Source: Xanthobacteraceae bacterium (GTDB taxonomy: Bacteria; Pseudomonadota; Alphaproteobacteria; Rhizobiales; Xanthobacteraceae). Taken from it: a DNA stretch of 64,000 bases. Below are positions 1-8,088 of this stretch, one piece after another. The DNA is taken from contig JAIESC010000209.1 of the NCBI GenBank assembly GCA_019746355.1, positions 1-64,000 on the forward strand, read 5' to 3'. A program made the position numbers and the translations under genes. The notes beneath the pieces were generated by a model. That model saw only the letters and a program-made list of their open reading frames with translations, was not told the origin of the DNA and ran no database searches. The stretch's first letter is position 1, and each line of letters starts with the position of its first letter.

Positions 1-2
1 AG

Positions 3-170
3 TTCAAGGACCCGAACGGCATCGTCTTCGACATCAACTGGAAGGGCTGGCAGCTCACCAAGGACAAGATCAAGAACCCGGTCGGCGGCTTGCGGCCGGC
101 CAAGCTCGCGGCGGCTCGCAAGAAGGTCGCGAAGAAGACCGCGAAACCGAAGGTGCGCAAGAAGAAGTAG
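3..170 (+). CDS. VOC/glyoxalase-type protein, C-terminal end only (partial)
   Basis: This is the 3' end of a gene that begins before the window; 55 residues are visible before a TAG stop. The first residues, FKDPNGIVFDIN, look like the last strand of a vicinal-oxygen-chelate domain, where an acidic residue near the end of the DPxG-(x)n-D/E stretch often binds the metal. The tail is strongly basic, with repeated AKK/KK motifs, and probably disordered. The substrate cannot be told. The assignment rests on one short motif. Confidence 0.55.
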   Translation, partial: FKDPNGIVFDINWKGWQLTKDKIKNPVGGLRPAKLAAARKKVAKKTAKPKVRKKK

Positions 171-226
171 TTCAAGGGCCGGCAGTTCAAGAACAACAAG
201 CAGCCGGCGATTTCAGGGAGGGGACG

Positions 227-1192
227 ATGAAGGGGCGATGGATCGGGGCGGCGCTCATGGCGCTCGCCGGCATCACGGGCGCGCAGGCGCAGAGCTATCC
301 TGCGCGGTCAGGAACGGTGATCGTGCCGTTTGCGGCCGGCGGGCCCGCCGACATCACCGGCCGGATCGCGGCCGACGTCTTCAGCAAGGCGCTCGGCCAG
401 CAGTTCGTGGTCGAGAACGTTGCCGGCGCCGGCGGCTCGACTGGCACGGCCCGCGTCGCGCGCGCTGCGCCCGACGGCTACACGCTGGGCCTCGGCCATG
501 TCGGCACCCATGCCGCCGCGGTCGCGCTCATCCCCAACCTGCCCTACAAGCCCGACACCGACTTCGAGCCGATCGGGCTCATCGCGCTGCAGCCGGTGGT
601 GCTCGCCGTACGCAAGGCGTTTCCCGCCAACAACCTCAGAGAATTCGTCGCCTACGCCAAGGCCAACGAATCGAAGCTCAACATGGGCCACGCGGGCGTG
701 GGCTCGGTCTCCTACACCTTCTGCCTGATGCTCAACCACGAGATCGGCATCAAGCCGACGCTTGTGCCGTTCTCCGGCACCGCGCCGGTGCTCAACGCCA
801 TGCTCGGTGACCAGGTGGACTATGTGTGCGATCCGATCCTGGGGCCGCTGCCGCACATCCGCGCCGGCACGTTGAAGGCGATGGCAATCGGCACCAGCAA
901 GCGTCATCCGGCCCTGCCGGACGTTCCCACCTCGGCGGAAGGCGGCCTGCCGAATTTCCAGGCGGCACCGTTCTACGCGATGTTTGCGCCGAAGGGCACG
1001 CCGCCGGACATCGTCGAGAAGCTCGCCGCGGCGCTCGACAAGGGCCTCGACGACGAGATCCCGCGCAGGCGGCTGCTCGATCTCGGCGCCGAGATCGCCG
1101 AGAAGAAGGATCGCGGGCCGAAGCCGCTCGCGGCGCTGATGAAAAGCGAGATGGCGCGGCTCAACCCGATCCTGCAGGCCGCAGCCAAGTAG
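227..1192 (+). CDS. Bug/TctC-family tripartite tricarboxylate transporter receptor
   Basis: The 321-residue periplasmic solute-binding protein has a Sec signal peptide (cleavage likely after GAQA, about residue 21), then the family hallmarks: a VIVPFAAGGPAD phosphate/carboxylate loop near residue 32, VVENVAGAGG near 60, and LPDVPTSAEGG near 230. Family length is 310-330. Members bind carboxylates and related small acids; some feed TctAB membrane pairs, many are orphan or act in signalling. No tctA or tctB is in the window, so the partner is unknown. A GGGAGGGG ribosome binding site sits just upstream of the ATG. It is one of five Bug receptors here. The ligand cannot be read from the sequence. 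Confidence 0.9.
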   Translation: MKGRWIGAALMALAGITGAQAQSYPARSGTVIVPFAAGGPADITGRIAADVFSKALGQQFVVENVAGAGGSTGTARVARAAPDGYTLGLGHVGTHAAAVALIPNLPYKPDTDFEPIGLIALQPVVLAVRKAFPANNLREFVAYAKANESKLNMGHAGVGSVSYTFCLMLNHEIGIKPTLVPFSGTAPVLNAMLGDQVDYVCDPILGPLPHIRAGTLKAMAIGTSKRHPALPDVPTSAEGGLPNFQAAPFYAMFAPKGTPPDIVEKLAAALDKGLDDEIPRRRLLDLGAEIAEKKDRGPKPLAALMKSEMARLNPILQAAAK

Positions 1193-1412
1193 GCGCAAAG
1201 CAGGCGCACAGCCCTTCCGCAGTTTGCGACGCCTCAAAGCTGGAGTGTCTTTGCAGACACAGCCGCTTCAAATCGCGCTGCAACAAAGGGAACGGACCGT
1301 GAAACCTGACAGCGCTGCGCGCCGCCAGGCGGTATGCACGGAACTGCTCCGCGTTATGGTCCCGCGCATCCGCAAACGCGGATCTGGGGAAACACTTTTG
1401 GAGGTCATTCCC

Positions 1413-1856
1413 ATGTTGCGTTCATCCAACATCCGGCTCGCGGTCGCAGCCTTTGCGGCGCTCGCCTTTGCGGCCGTGCCGTCGTCGTCGCAGGCGGCGT
1501 CCGGCCGAGTCCAGCTCGTGATCACCAAGGCGTCGTTCATCGTCGGCGTGGCCGGCGGCCAGGGCACGCTGCGCTTCGGCCGCCGCAGCTATCCGCTCAG
1601 CGTCGGCGGGCTGAGCGTCGGCTTCAGCGGCGGCGTATCGCAGGCCAACCTTGTCGGCACCGTCTCCAACATCCGCCGGGCGTCGGACGTCGCCGGCACC
1701 TACTCGGCGACGACGGCGGGCGCGGCCCTCATCACCGGCGGCAAGCAGGTGGTGACGCTGACCAACGAAAAGGGCGCAGTGCTGCAGCTTCGCGGCGCGC
1801 AGGTCGGCGTCGAGATCAACCTCGACGTCAGCGGCATGGTGATTGCTTCGCGCTGA
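1413..1856 (+). CDS. Small exported glycine-rich protein of unknown function
   Basis: A 147-residue protein with a clear Sec signal peptide (residues 1-28, ending SSSQAA) and a mature part rich in Gly, Val, Ser and alternating hydrophobic residues, suggesting a beta-sheet or barrel-like periplasmic domain. The start is fixed by GGAGG at 1400-1404, nine bases before the ATG; longer in-frame starts upstream lack a binding site and give a non-signal N terminus. It recalls the exported DUF1134/EipA-type envelope proteins of alphaproteobacteria, but I would not assign that family without a profile search. A strong terminator follows it. Confidence 0.7.
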   Translation: MLRSSNIRLAVAAFAALAFAAVPSSSQAASGRVQLVITKASFIVGVAGGQGTLRFGRRSYPLSVGGLSVGFSGGVSQANLVGTVSNIRRASDVAGTYSATTAGAALITGGKQVVTLTNEKGAVLQLRGAQVGVEINLDVSGMVIASR

Positions 1857-1898
1857 GCCTGATCCGCGCCGGATCGACCGGCGCACGGCCTTCGGAAA

Positions 1899-1925
1899 CC
1901 CGCCGGTGCGAACCGGCGGGTTTTT
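1899..1925 (+). terminator. Rho-independent terminator after the exported protein
   Basis: A perfect 9-bp stem, CCCGCCGGT (1899-1907) and ACCGGCGGG (1912-1920), closes a GCGA tetraloop and is followed directly by TTTTT. It lies 42 bases after the stop of the exported protein at 1413-1856. Confidence 0.85.
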
Positions 1926-1942
1926 CGCCGCTGAAGGCAGCC

Positions 1943-2035
1943 ATGGCGCGCAAGGATGGCAAATGGGAGTGGCAAACCGGCTGCCTGTCGCCTATGTGTG
2001 CCTCGGCCGATTGCGGCTGCAAGGACACGCGATGA
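1943..2035 (+). CDS. Possible 30-residue cysteine-rich small protein
   Basis: A short frame between the terminator and the DUF983 gene encodes 30 residues with four cysteines (positions 14, 19, 24, 26) and two tryptophans. Its TGA stop overlaps the ATG of the DUF983 gene as ATGA, the usual sign of translational coupling in this genome. An AAGG element lies about six bases before its ATG. The Cys spacing could bind a metal or form disulfides. It may be chance; conservation of the frame in relatives would decide. Confidence 0.35.
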   Translation: MARKDGKWEWQTGCLSPMCASADCGCKDTR

Positions 2036-2478
2036 CTGCGCCAAATCCCGGGAATCCCGCCGAAATTTCTCGCGCCGCAATGGTCCGCGAGGCGATGACG
2101 AACGGGTTTTTCGGCCGCTGTCCGAATTGCGGCAAGGGCCACATGTTCCGCGCGTTTCTGAAGGTCGCCGACCAATGCCCGGCTTGTGGCGAGCCGCTCC
2201 ACCATCATCGCGCCGACGACTTCCCGGCCTATATCGTCATCGTCCTGGTCGGCCATATCGTCGTACCGTTGGTCCTGGCCGTGGAGATCGCGTGGGCCTG
2301 GCCGACCTGGCTGCACCTCATGGTCTGGCCCGCAACCATCGCGATCCTGGCGCTGGCTCTGCTGCAGCCGGTCAAGGGCGCCATCGTCGCCCTGCAATGG
2401 GCGCTCGGCATGCACGGCTTCGAGGAGGCCGCGCAAAAGCGCGACGCCGCGCGGGCGCTCGCGCCGGCCGCCGAATAA
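2032..2478 (+). CDS. DUF983 membrane protein with N-terminal zinc ribbon
   Basis: 148 residues. The N-terminal third holds two CxxC knuckles (CPNCGKG and CPACGEP, about residues 31-57) typical of the zinc ribbon of DUF983 proteins, followed by an HHHRADDFPAYI stretch and two transmembrane helices at about 65-85 and 95-115. Family members are inner-membrane proteins common in alphaproteobacteria, often near cytochrome oxidase or RNA-processing genes; no molecular function is established. The start is the ATG overlapping the stop of the small frame at 1943-2035. Earlier in-frame starts would run back through the terminator and are unlikely. Confidence 0.85.
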   Translation: MTAPNPGNPAEISRAAMVREAMTNGFFGRCPNCGKGHMFRAFLKVADQCPACGEPLHHHRADDFPAYIVIVLVGHIVVPLVLAVEIAWAWPTWLHLMVWPATIAILALALLQPVKGAIVALQWALGMHGFEEAAQKRDAARALAPAAE

Positions 2479-2565
2479 GCGCCTCGCAGGGCACGGGTTC
2501 TCGCGACAAGTTGCGGCACTCCGGTTGTGTTAAGGTGTTGAAGCGGCGGCCGCGGAGCAAAGACC

Positions 2566-2820
2566 GTGCGCCGTTCGGAACCGGAAGCCATGCCGCCCTA
2601 TGCGCCCAAATACGTTACTCCGAAGCAGGCGGCCGAGGACCGTGCACGGCGGCGCGCGGCGCTCTACTGGATCGCCCTCGCGATCCCGCTGATCTTCATG
2701 CTGCTGCTGTTCGGCTACAGCGATCAGGCGCCAACGGCGCTTCGCAGCGCCACCATCACGCTGGACCAGGCGCTCGGCTATCCGATCGCAAGCTTCCTCG
2801 GTGTGCCGGTCGCGCCGTGA
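2566..2820 (+). CDS. Small single-pass membrane protein, function unknown
   Basis: 84 residues from a GTG at 2566, or 76 from the ATG at 2590. A charged N terminus (KQAAEDRARRR) precedes one strong transmembrane helix, about residues 35-52 counted from the GTG, and a short non-cytoplasmic tail. The charge bias predicts an N-in orientation. No family recognised. It ends 9 bases before the next gene, so the two may be co-transcribed. Confidence 0.5.
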   Translation: MRRSEPEAMPPYAPKYVTPKQAAEDRARRRAALYWIALAIPLIFMLLLFGYSDQAPTALRSATITLDQALGYPIASFLGVPVAP

Positions 2821-2829
2821 AGAGCTAAC

Positions 2830-3111
2830 ATGGCCCTGCTGCCGAACTGCGACAAGGCGATACTCGATTTGCGAAAGATCGAGCATTACTGCCTCGACCA
2901 CACCCACCCACGCGGACGTCACAAGGCGCGCGTTCTGCGTCAAGCGCTTGGTCTCACGCGCGGCGATGCTGAATGGTTTCGCAATGCACTGCTTGAAGCG
3001 ATCCAGACCACCGCCGCGACGATGCATCGGGAAGATCACTTGGGAACGCAGTGGCGGGCCGATATATCCGTGACGCGACACGGTAGGCGTGCTGTGGTAA
3101 GAACTGTATGA
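2830..3111 (+). CDS. DUF6883 domain protein
   Basis: 93 residues resembling DUF6883, a compact domain seen alone or as the C-terminal module of polymorphic toxins. Family features visible are the N-terminal A-x-x-D-x-x-K-I-x-x-Y-C-L block, the HPRGRHKARVLRQALGL block (residues 26-42) and the C-terminal WRADISVTRHGRRAVVRTV strand. It lies 50-odd bases before a DUF4926 gene on the same strand; the two domains are often neighbours, suggesting a toxin-antitoxin or toxin-immunity unit. The biochemical role is unproven. Family assignment is from memory of the motif pattern. Confidence 0.65.
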   Translation: MALLPNCDKAILDLRKIEHYCLDHTHPRGRHKARVLRQALGLTRGDAEWFRNALLEAIQTTAATMHREDHLGTQWRADISVTRHGRRAVVRTV

Positions 3112-3161
3112 CTCGTTCGGACGGATGAGAACTTTCCGCGTTTCGTAACTTGCTGGACTTT

Positions 3162-3401
3162 ATGATGACCGGGCAAAACCGCGACCAAAATCAGTCCCCC
3201 TCTCTGCTGGATGCGGTCGCATTGCTTGACGATCACGAAGCCGAGGGGCTGCCCCGCGGACAAGTGGGCACTGTTGTTGAAGCTCTCGGCGGCGACAATG
3301 TACTTGTCGAGTTCAGCGACGATGATGGCCGCGCCTATGCGGTGGTTCCCTGCAGAGCTTCGAACCTGCTCGTGCTGCATTACGCGCCAGAACCGGCTTA
3401 A
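3162..3401 (+). CDS. DUF4926 domain protein
   Basis: 79 residues from the first ATG (a second ATG follows at 3165). The pattern LLDAVALLDDHEAEGLPRGQ, then VGTVVEALGG, VEFSDDDGRAYA and a final leucine-rich strand matches DUF4926, a small SH3-like beta protein often encoded beside DUF6883. A TTG at 3150 would add four residues, but no ribosome binding site favours it. The protein is acidic while its partner is basic, which would suit a protein-protein antidote pair; that is inference. Confidence 0.7.
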   Translation: MMTGQNRDQNQSPSLLDAVALLDDHEAEGLPRGQVGTVVEALGGDNVLVEFSDDDGRAYAVVPCRASNLLVLHYAPEPA

Positions 3402-3422
3402 GCGGCACGAAGCAACCGATCG

Positions 3423-4367
3423 CTAATTCGCCAGCAGCCTGGCGTAGCGCGCAGCGTCCGCCCGGACCAGCGCGTCGAATGCGTCCGGTCCGATGAACGC
3501 CGCGTCCGCGCCCTGCTGCGCAAGGCGGGTCCTGATCTCCGGCGTCTCCAAAATCTGCCTGGTTGCTTCTGCGATCTTTTCGATGATTGCCGTCGGCGTG
3601 TTGCGCTGGGCGAACAGCCCGAACCAGGCGTTGTAGTTGAATTCCGGCGCGCCGGTCTCGGCAAACGCAGGCACATTCGGCAGCGTCGATATCCGGCTGC
3701 GACTGACCACTGCAATCGCCCGCAGCTTGCCGGTGTTGATGAGCTCAAGCGCGACGGCCACCGGCGCAAAGGTCATCTGCGTGTCGCCGCGCATGACGCT
3801 GGTCACGGTCTCAGCGCCGCGATAAGGCACGTGACGGATATCGAGATCGGCGGACCGCTTGAACACCTCGCCCGCGAGATGGCTGGTGCTGCCGAGCCCA
3901 GCCGAGGCGAAATTGAGCGTGCCGGGCCTCGCCTTGGCGAGGGCGATCAGCTCGCCGAGCGTTGCGGCCGGCAAAGCCAGCGGAACGATCAGCACCAGCG
4001 GCACCACCGCGACCTGCGCGACGCCCGCGAGATCGGCGACCGGGTCGAACGTGAGTCCCTTGTTGAGGGGGCCGACCGCGGAATGGCCGTTCGAGGTCAG
4101 CATGACGCTATAACCGTCGGTCGGCCCCTTGGCGACGCTGGAAATGCCGGCGACGCCCGGACGGTTCTCGACGATCACGCTTTGATTCCAGGCGGGTCCC
4201 AGCCGGTCGGCGAGCGTGCGCGCCAGGATGTCGGCGGTGCTTCCCGCCGTGACCGGAACGACGATGCGAACGGTCTGGTTGGGGTATGGAACCGGTTGCG
4301 CCCGCGACGCGAGCGGCCAACCCGCAATCGCACCGGCCGCAAGCGCAATGAACTGCCGCCGCCTCAT
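3423..4367 (-). CDS. Bug/TctC-family solute receptor
   Basis: 314 residues. The N terminus MRRRQFIALAAGAIAG has a Tat-like RRRQF pattern followed by a hydrophobic stretch and an SRA-QP cleavage site near 23. Family blocks follow: VRIVVPVTAGSTADI, VIVENRPGVAG, GTLNFASAGLGSTSHLAGE, HVPYRG and LPNVPAFAETG. GGGAGG lies five bases before the ATG. Convergent with the DUF4926 gene and transcribed away from the short gene at 4538. Ligand unknown; orphan, as no TctA/TctB pair is close. Confidence 0.9.
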   Translation of the reverse strand: MRRRQFIALAAGAIAGWPLASRAQPVPYPNQTVRIVVPVTAGSTADILARTLADRLGPAWNQSVIVENRPGVAGISSVAKGPTDGYSVMLTSNGHSAVGPLNKGLTFDPVADLAGVAQVAVVPLVLIVPLALPAATLGELIALAKARPGTLNFASAGLGSTSHLAGEVFKRSADLDIRHVPYRGAETVTSVMRGDTQMTFAPVAVALELINTGKLRAIAVVSRSRISTLPNVPAFAETGAPEFNYNAWFGLFAQRNTPTAIIEKIAEATRQILETPEIRTRLAQQGADAAFIGPDAFDALVRADAARYARLLAN

Positions 4368-4466
4368 GGGCGCCTCCCGATCTTGATCTTGGGAGATGGT
4401 AGCGGCAATTGGCCGCGCTGCGGAAGGGCTGCGTGAGCCTCGCGATGCTCAGAAACGGACACCCAT

Positions 4467-4502
4467 CAAAAAGAAGAAGAGCCCGCTCGTGGGCTCTTCT
4501 TT
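4467..4502 (-). terminator. Rho-independent terminator after the 39-residue gene
   Basis: Stem AAGAAGAGCCC (4474-4484) pairs with GGGCTCTTCTT (4491-4501) over a six-base loop. On the minus strand it is followed by a run of T (complement of 4468-4472). It lies just downstream of the small membrane protein that ends at 4538. Confidence 0.75.
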
Positions 4503-4537
4503 CATTGGTGCTGGCCGTAAAGACCAGTCCGACGCCA

Positions 4538-4657
4538 CTACAGACGAAAAACGCCAGCCAGTTGCAGAATGCCGATCGACAGCATCACCATCATCAACGC
4601 CGCCGCGAACATGCGATACACAGCGATCCCATTCGAATTCGATTTCGAGTCGGTCAC
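4538..4657 (-). CDS. 39-residue single-pass membrane peptide
   Basis: The frame starts at a GTG (4657-4655) preceded by AAGGGAG at good spacing, and encodes a polar N terminus (TDSKSNSNG) and one methionine-rich helix of about 22 residues (VYRMFAAALMMVMLSIGILQLAGVF). A strong terminator follows it within 40 bases. The combination of binding site, one clean helix and terminator argues for a real small gene. No known family recognised. Confidence 0.55.
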   Translation of the reverse strand: MTDSKSNSNGIAVYRMFAAALMMVMLSIGILQLAGVFRL

Positions 4658-4779
4658 AGCACACACTCCCTTTCTTGTCTTGAGAGTGTGGCGATAACAC
4701 AGGTGCACGGCGTCCGTCCCGCGCACCGGTCATGTCGGCCTGCGCAGACTGCATGAACTGCGGCAATGGGACGCGCGCT

Positions 4780-4902
4780 CGCATCGCGGGTTCCGAAGCG
4801 AACTTCCGAACCAAAGCGACGCGAGCACTTGGACACTTCCTGTGGCCCTTTGAACCCGCAAAGGCGCTTGCTGCGTGCGAGCTTCGGGTTCGGGCCACCG
4901 GG
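4780..4902. repeat. Copy 1 of an interspersed inverted-repeat element
   Basis: The stretch contains CGAACTTCCGAACCAAAG followed about 60 bases later by GAGCTTCGGGTTCGGG, both matching the element at 36649-36812 with few changes (the core around 4793-4821 differs from the second copy at about three positions by eye). It fills the gap between the 39-residue gene and the glutathione transferase and holds no credible gene. Confidence 0.6.
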
Positions 4903-5658
4903 TCAGCCCTTCCGCAGATGCGGGAACCGCTCCGTCAGCAACGAGCCGGGATAGTAGGTGGGCTTGAACGCCGGTTGTGCGCGGATGAGTTCGTACCACT
5001 TCACAACGCGCGGCAGGTCGGCCCAGTCGCTCTCGCGGTTGAGATCGGCCATCCGCACGATCGCCGGCATCACCGCGACGTCGGCGAGCGTGATGTCCGC
5101 GCCAAGCAGCCACGGCCCGCCCGAGTCGCGAATCGACTCGTCCATCCGCTCGTAGGTGCGGCGCAGCCGTGCCATCGCGGAGTCCATGTCCTTCTGCGGA
5201 AAGCCCTTGCGCCCCATCGCCAGCATGAACTCCTTGCGCAGCGGCTTTGACTCCGCGAACGCCACGAACTCCTGCTCGCTCATCGCCGCAAAGCGCGGCA
5301 GGAACGCGAGGTTGAAGGTCGGCACGCGGACCGCTGCGGCCGGCATCTCGTCGATGAAGCGCATCAACGAGCGCATCGCCGCGCGTTTCACCGGATCGCG
5401 CGGCGTGAAGTTCGCGCGGTCAGGCACGACCTCGTCGAGATATTCGATGATCACCGAGGAATCGATCACGATGTTACCGTCGTGATCGAGGGTCGGCACC
5501 ACGCCGTTCGGGTTGAGCGCAAGGTATTCCGGCTTGAGCTGGTCGCCGGCGAGCAGATCGAGCTTCTCCTCGGCAAAGGCGAGGCCCTTGGCGTTGAGCA
5601 CGAAGCGCACCCGCTGCGAGCAGGTCGATTGCGGCGCGTTGTAGAGCTTGCAGGCCAT
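4903..5658 (-). CDS. Glutathione S-transferase family protein
   Basis: 251 residues. N-terminal thioredoxin-fold domain (about 1-80) starts KLYNAPQSTCSQRVRFVLNAKGL, with serine/cysteine at the usual catalytic position, followed by the NPNGVVPTLDHDG cis-proline loop and IDSSVIIEYLDE, the glutathione gamma-Glu site. The helical C-terminal domain has GGPWLLGADITLADVAVMP near 185-205. The start follows GGGAGG. Cytosolic; probable role in conjugation or thiol exchange. A longer upstream frame exists but lacks family similarity before residue 1. Confidence 0.88.
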   Translation of the reverse strand: MACKLYNAPQSTCSQRVRFVLNAKGLAFAEEKLDLLAGDQLKPEYLALNPNGVVPTLDHDGNIVIDSSVIIEYLDEVVPDRANFTPRDPVKRAAMRSLMRFIDEMPAAAVRVPTFNLAFLPRFAAMSEQEFVAFAESKPLRKEFMLAMGRKGFPQKDMDSAMARLRRTYERMDESIRDSGGPWLLGADITLADVAVMPAIVRMADLNRESDWADLPRVVKWYELIRAQPAFKPTYYPGSLLTERFPHLRKG

Positions 5659-5845
5659 CGCGGTCGTTCCTCCCGTTGCCGCGCACTCTGCCGCCGATGG
5701 TCGCTCGACGCCAGAGGGTTCCGGCCATCGGACCTTGATCCGAAACTCTGCAGCGCCGCCGCAGCGCCTGTCATCCGGCTGTCGCGGAACGGGTGTGCAG
5801 AGTGATCGTTGGCAATAAGCAAGCGCACAACAGACCGGAGCGGCC

Positions 5846-6091
5846 GTGAACAACAAGACAGGTCAAGCGCCGCAAGGCCCCGCGGGGATCGGCTTCTACG
5901 CGGCGCTGTTCGGCGGCCTCGCACTCGTTATCGTCATCGCCGTCGTTTCGGTCACTTTCGGCGGGTTGCCCGGCACCAGGAATTCGCCCAGCGCGACGGT
6001 CAAGGGCGAAACGATCACCGGCAAATCGGCCGCGAACCAAGAACCGAAGCTTAAAACGTCGATTGCAGCTTCAGCTGATCCAGCCGGTTGA
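5846..6091 (+). CDS. Small single-pass membrane protein (uncertain)
   Basis: An 81-residue frame from a GTG with CCGGAG upstream. Residues 15-40 form a convincing transmembrane helix (IGFYAALFGGLALVIVIAVVSV), then a polar non-cytoplasmic tail. Its last 41 bases overlap the 3' end of the protease-like gene on the other strand, which is unusual but possible. No known family. Confidence 0.45.
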   Translation: MNNKTGQAPQGPAGIGFYAALFGGLALVIVIAVVSVTFGGLPGTRNSPSATVKGETITGKSAANQEPKLKTSIAASADPAG

Positions 6092-7085
6092 CCGACGGCA
6101 CGTCGATCCGACGCGACGAACCGCCCGACGACTCCACGTCGAGCGGCACGACCACGCCGGCATCTCCGAGTCCCCACATCTTGGCGTAGAACTCCGGCAG
6201 CGTCGGTGTCTTCTCGCCGCCGACGCCGAGGATGACGTCGCCGCGCTTCAGCCCGGCCTTGCCGGCGGGGCTCTCCGGCGTGACCCGGCCGACCACGAGC
6301 TTGCCCTGCACCGGCTGGGCATTGACGCCCAGCCACGGCCGGCCCGGCCCGGACACGCGGCCGTTCGCCAGCAGATCCGCCATGATCGGCAGCAGCAGGT
6401 CGATCGGCACGAACATGTTGCCGGGGCTCGGCTCGTTCTCGTCCTTGGCGTTGCCGACGATCAGCGAGCCCACGCCGACGAGCTTGCCCTCGCGGTTGAT
6501 CAGCGCCGAGCCGCTCCACGCCGGGTGCGGCGGACTGGTGAAGATCGCGTCCTTGACCAGGTACTCCCAGCTTCCGGCGAACACGCGGCGGCTGACGACA
6601 TTGACCGGCAACACCATCCGCGGGCCGCCGGAGCTCGACACCAGCGCCGGGTCCCGCTCCTTGAGGTCGGCCGACCGGCCGATCGTCAGCGGCTTGATCT
6701 TCGGCGGCTCGAGCGTGCGCAGGAGGCCGAAGCCGGTCTCGTGGTCGTAGCCGACGACGTTCGCCGGCAAGGTGCGGCCGGCATTGGTGACGATCTCGGC
6801 GGCATGCGCCTCGACCATCAGATAGCCGATGGTGAGCACGAGCCCGCTTTCGTCGATGACGATTCCGGAGCCTTCGCGCTCGCGGCCGAGGTTCTGCACC
6901 GAGCGGCCGTCGGGGTTGATGAACGTCCTGATCTTCACCACCGCGGAAACGAGCTCTTCGAGCGCCGAGCTCTGCGCGTTTGCGGCGGCAGGCATACCGA
7001 GAGCGAGCGCCACGACCGCAAGCGCCGACAACGCCCGCCTCAAACCATCGGAACGAAGGACCTGGCACTTAAGGACTTGGCGCAT
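6051..7085 (-). CDS. Exported trypsin-like/PDZ protein, HtrA-like pseudoprotease
   Basis: 344 residues with a signal peptide (cleavage near ANAQS, residue 38), a chymotrypsin-like domain (about 45-215) and one PDZ domain (about 245-335, starting PWLGVNAQPVQGKLVV). In HtrA/DegP the triad is His in TNxHVV, Asp in xSDLALL and Ser in GNSGG. Here the aligned stretches read LTIGYLM (His replaced by Tyr88), ETGFGLL (Asp replaced by Gly118) and AWSGSAL (Ser191 kept). It is therefore probably not a protease; a PDZ-based chaperone or scaffold role is possible. The ATG at 7085 has AGGTGGGGG before it; a GTG three codons earlier is less likely. Confidence 0.8.
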   Translation of the reverse strand: MRQVLKCQVLRSDGLRRALSALAVVALALGMPAAANAQSSALEELVSAVVKIRTFINPDGRSVQNLGREREGSGIVIDESGLVLTIGYLMVEAHAAEIVTNAGRTLPANVVGYDHETGFGLLRTLEPPKIKPLTIGRSADLKERDPALVSSSGGPRMVLPVNVVSRRVFAGSWEYLVKDAIFTSPPHPAWSGSALINREGKLVGVGSLIVGNAKDENEPSPGNMFVPIDLLLPIMADLLANGRVSGPGRPWLGVNAQPVQGKLVVGRVTPESPAGKAGLKRGDVILGVGGEKTPTLPEFYAKMWGLGDAGVVVPLDVESSGGSSRRIDVPSVNRLDQLKLQSTF

Positions 7086-7219
7086 CGCCCCCACCTCATC
7101 CGTCGCAAAACCGGCAGTGGATTATAACCCGATGTTCATCTTGAGGTATGGCCTGTCCCTCATCTTTGCCGCAAATTCCACTATATATGATGGGTAGAAG
7201 ACGCTGCTGCTGAAAGCCG

Positions 7220-8086
7220 ATGCCTGCCCCGCGCCTGCTTGTGATGGAAGGAAACTCCAAGGCCACCCGTGCCCAGCACGTGGCCGCCGGAGGCACGGTC
7301 GCCAGCACCGGCTACGCCAACCTGCTCCAGGAATTGCTGCCCGCCGCCACTGTGGACGTCTGCTTTCCCGGCGACCCCGGCGCGAACCTGCCGATCGGCG
7401 AGGCGCTGGAGGGCTATGACGGTGTCGCCATCACCGGCTCCGGCCTGCACATTTACGACGGCGGCATCGAGGTGACGCGGCAGGTCGAGCTCGCCCGCGC
7501 GGTGCTCGATGCCGGCACGCCGATCTTCGGCAGCTGCTGGGGGCTGCAGGTGCTGACCACCGCGACCGGCGGCGTGGTGCGGAAGAACCCGAGGGGCCGC
7601 GAGATCGGCTTCGGCCGCAGCATCCGCCTCACCGAGCCCGGCCGCAAGCATCCGATGTATGTCGGCAAGCCCGAGGTGTTCAACGCGCCGACCGTGCATC
7701 TCGACGAGGTCGAGACGATTGCGCCGGGCACCACCGTACTCGCCACCAACGCGGTGTCGGACGTGCAAAGCGCCGAGATCAAATTCAACGGCACCACCGC
7801 CTGGGGGGTGCAGTACCATCCGGAGTATCCGCTGCGCGAGATTTCCGCGATCGTTCGCCGCATCGGCCCGCGCCTGATCGACGAAGGCTTCTTCCTCAAC
7901 ACCGAGGACATCGAAGTCTTTGCGACCGACCTCGACGCGCTCGACCGCAATCCGACCGACAAGCGCCTGTCGTGGCGCTATGGCATCAGCCACAACGTGC
8001 TGAACAGGACGCTGCGCACCGGCGAGGTCGCGAACTGGCTCGAATACCAGGTGCTGCCGACGCGGGCGAAGCGCGGACGGGGCTGA
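7220..8086 (+). CDS. Class I glutamine amidotransferase-like protein
   Basis: 288 residues. The fold is that of a GuaA-type class I glutaminase: oxyanion loop AITGSGLHIYDG near 72-82, nucleophile elbow GSCWGLQ with the catalytic Cys near residue 110, and the His-Glu pair in QYHPEY near 197-201. About 80 further residues after the glutaminase core are not recognised. No synthetase domain is fused. It is two bases from an SDR gene, so the pair is probably one transcription unit. Family members in catabolic settings hydrolyse gamma-glutamyl compounds; the substrate is unknown. Confidence 0.85.
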   Translation: MPAPRLLVMEGNSKATRAQHVAAGGTVASTGYANLLQELLPAATVDVCFPGDPGANLPIGEALEGYDGVAITGSGLHIYDGGIEVTRQVELARAVLDAGTPIFGSCWGLQVLTTATGGVVRKNPRGREIGFGRSIRLTEPGRKHPMYVGKPEVFNAPTVHLDEVETIAPGTTVLATNAVSDVQSAEIKFNGTTAWGVQYHPEYPLREISAIVRRIGPRLIDEGFFLNTEDIEVFATDLDALDRNPTDKRLSWRYGISHNVLNRTLRTGEVANWLEYQVLPTRAKRGRG

Positions 8087-8088
8087 CG

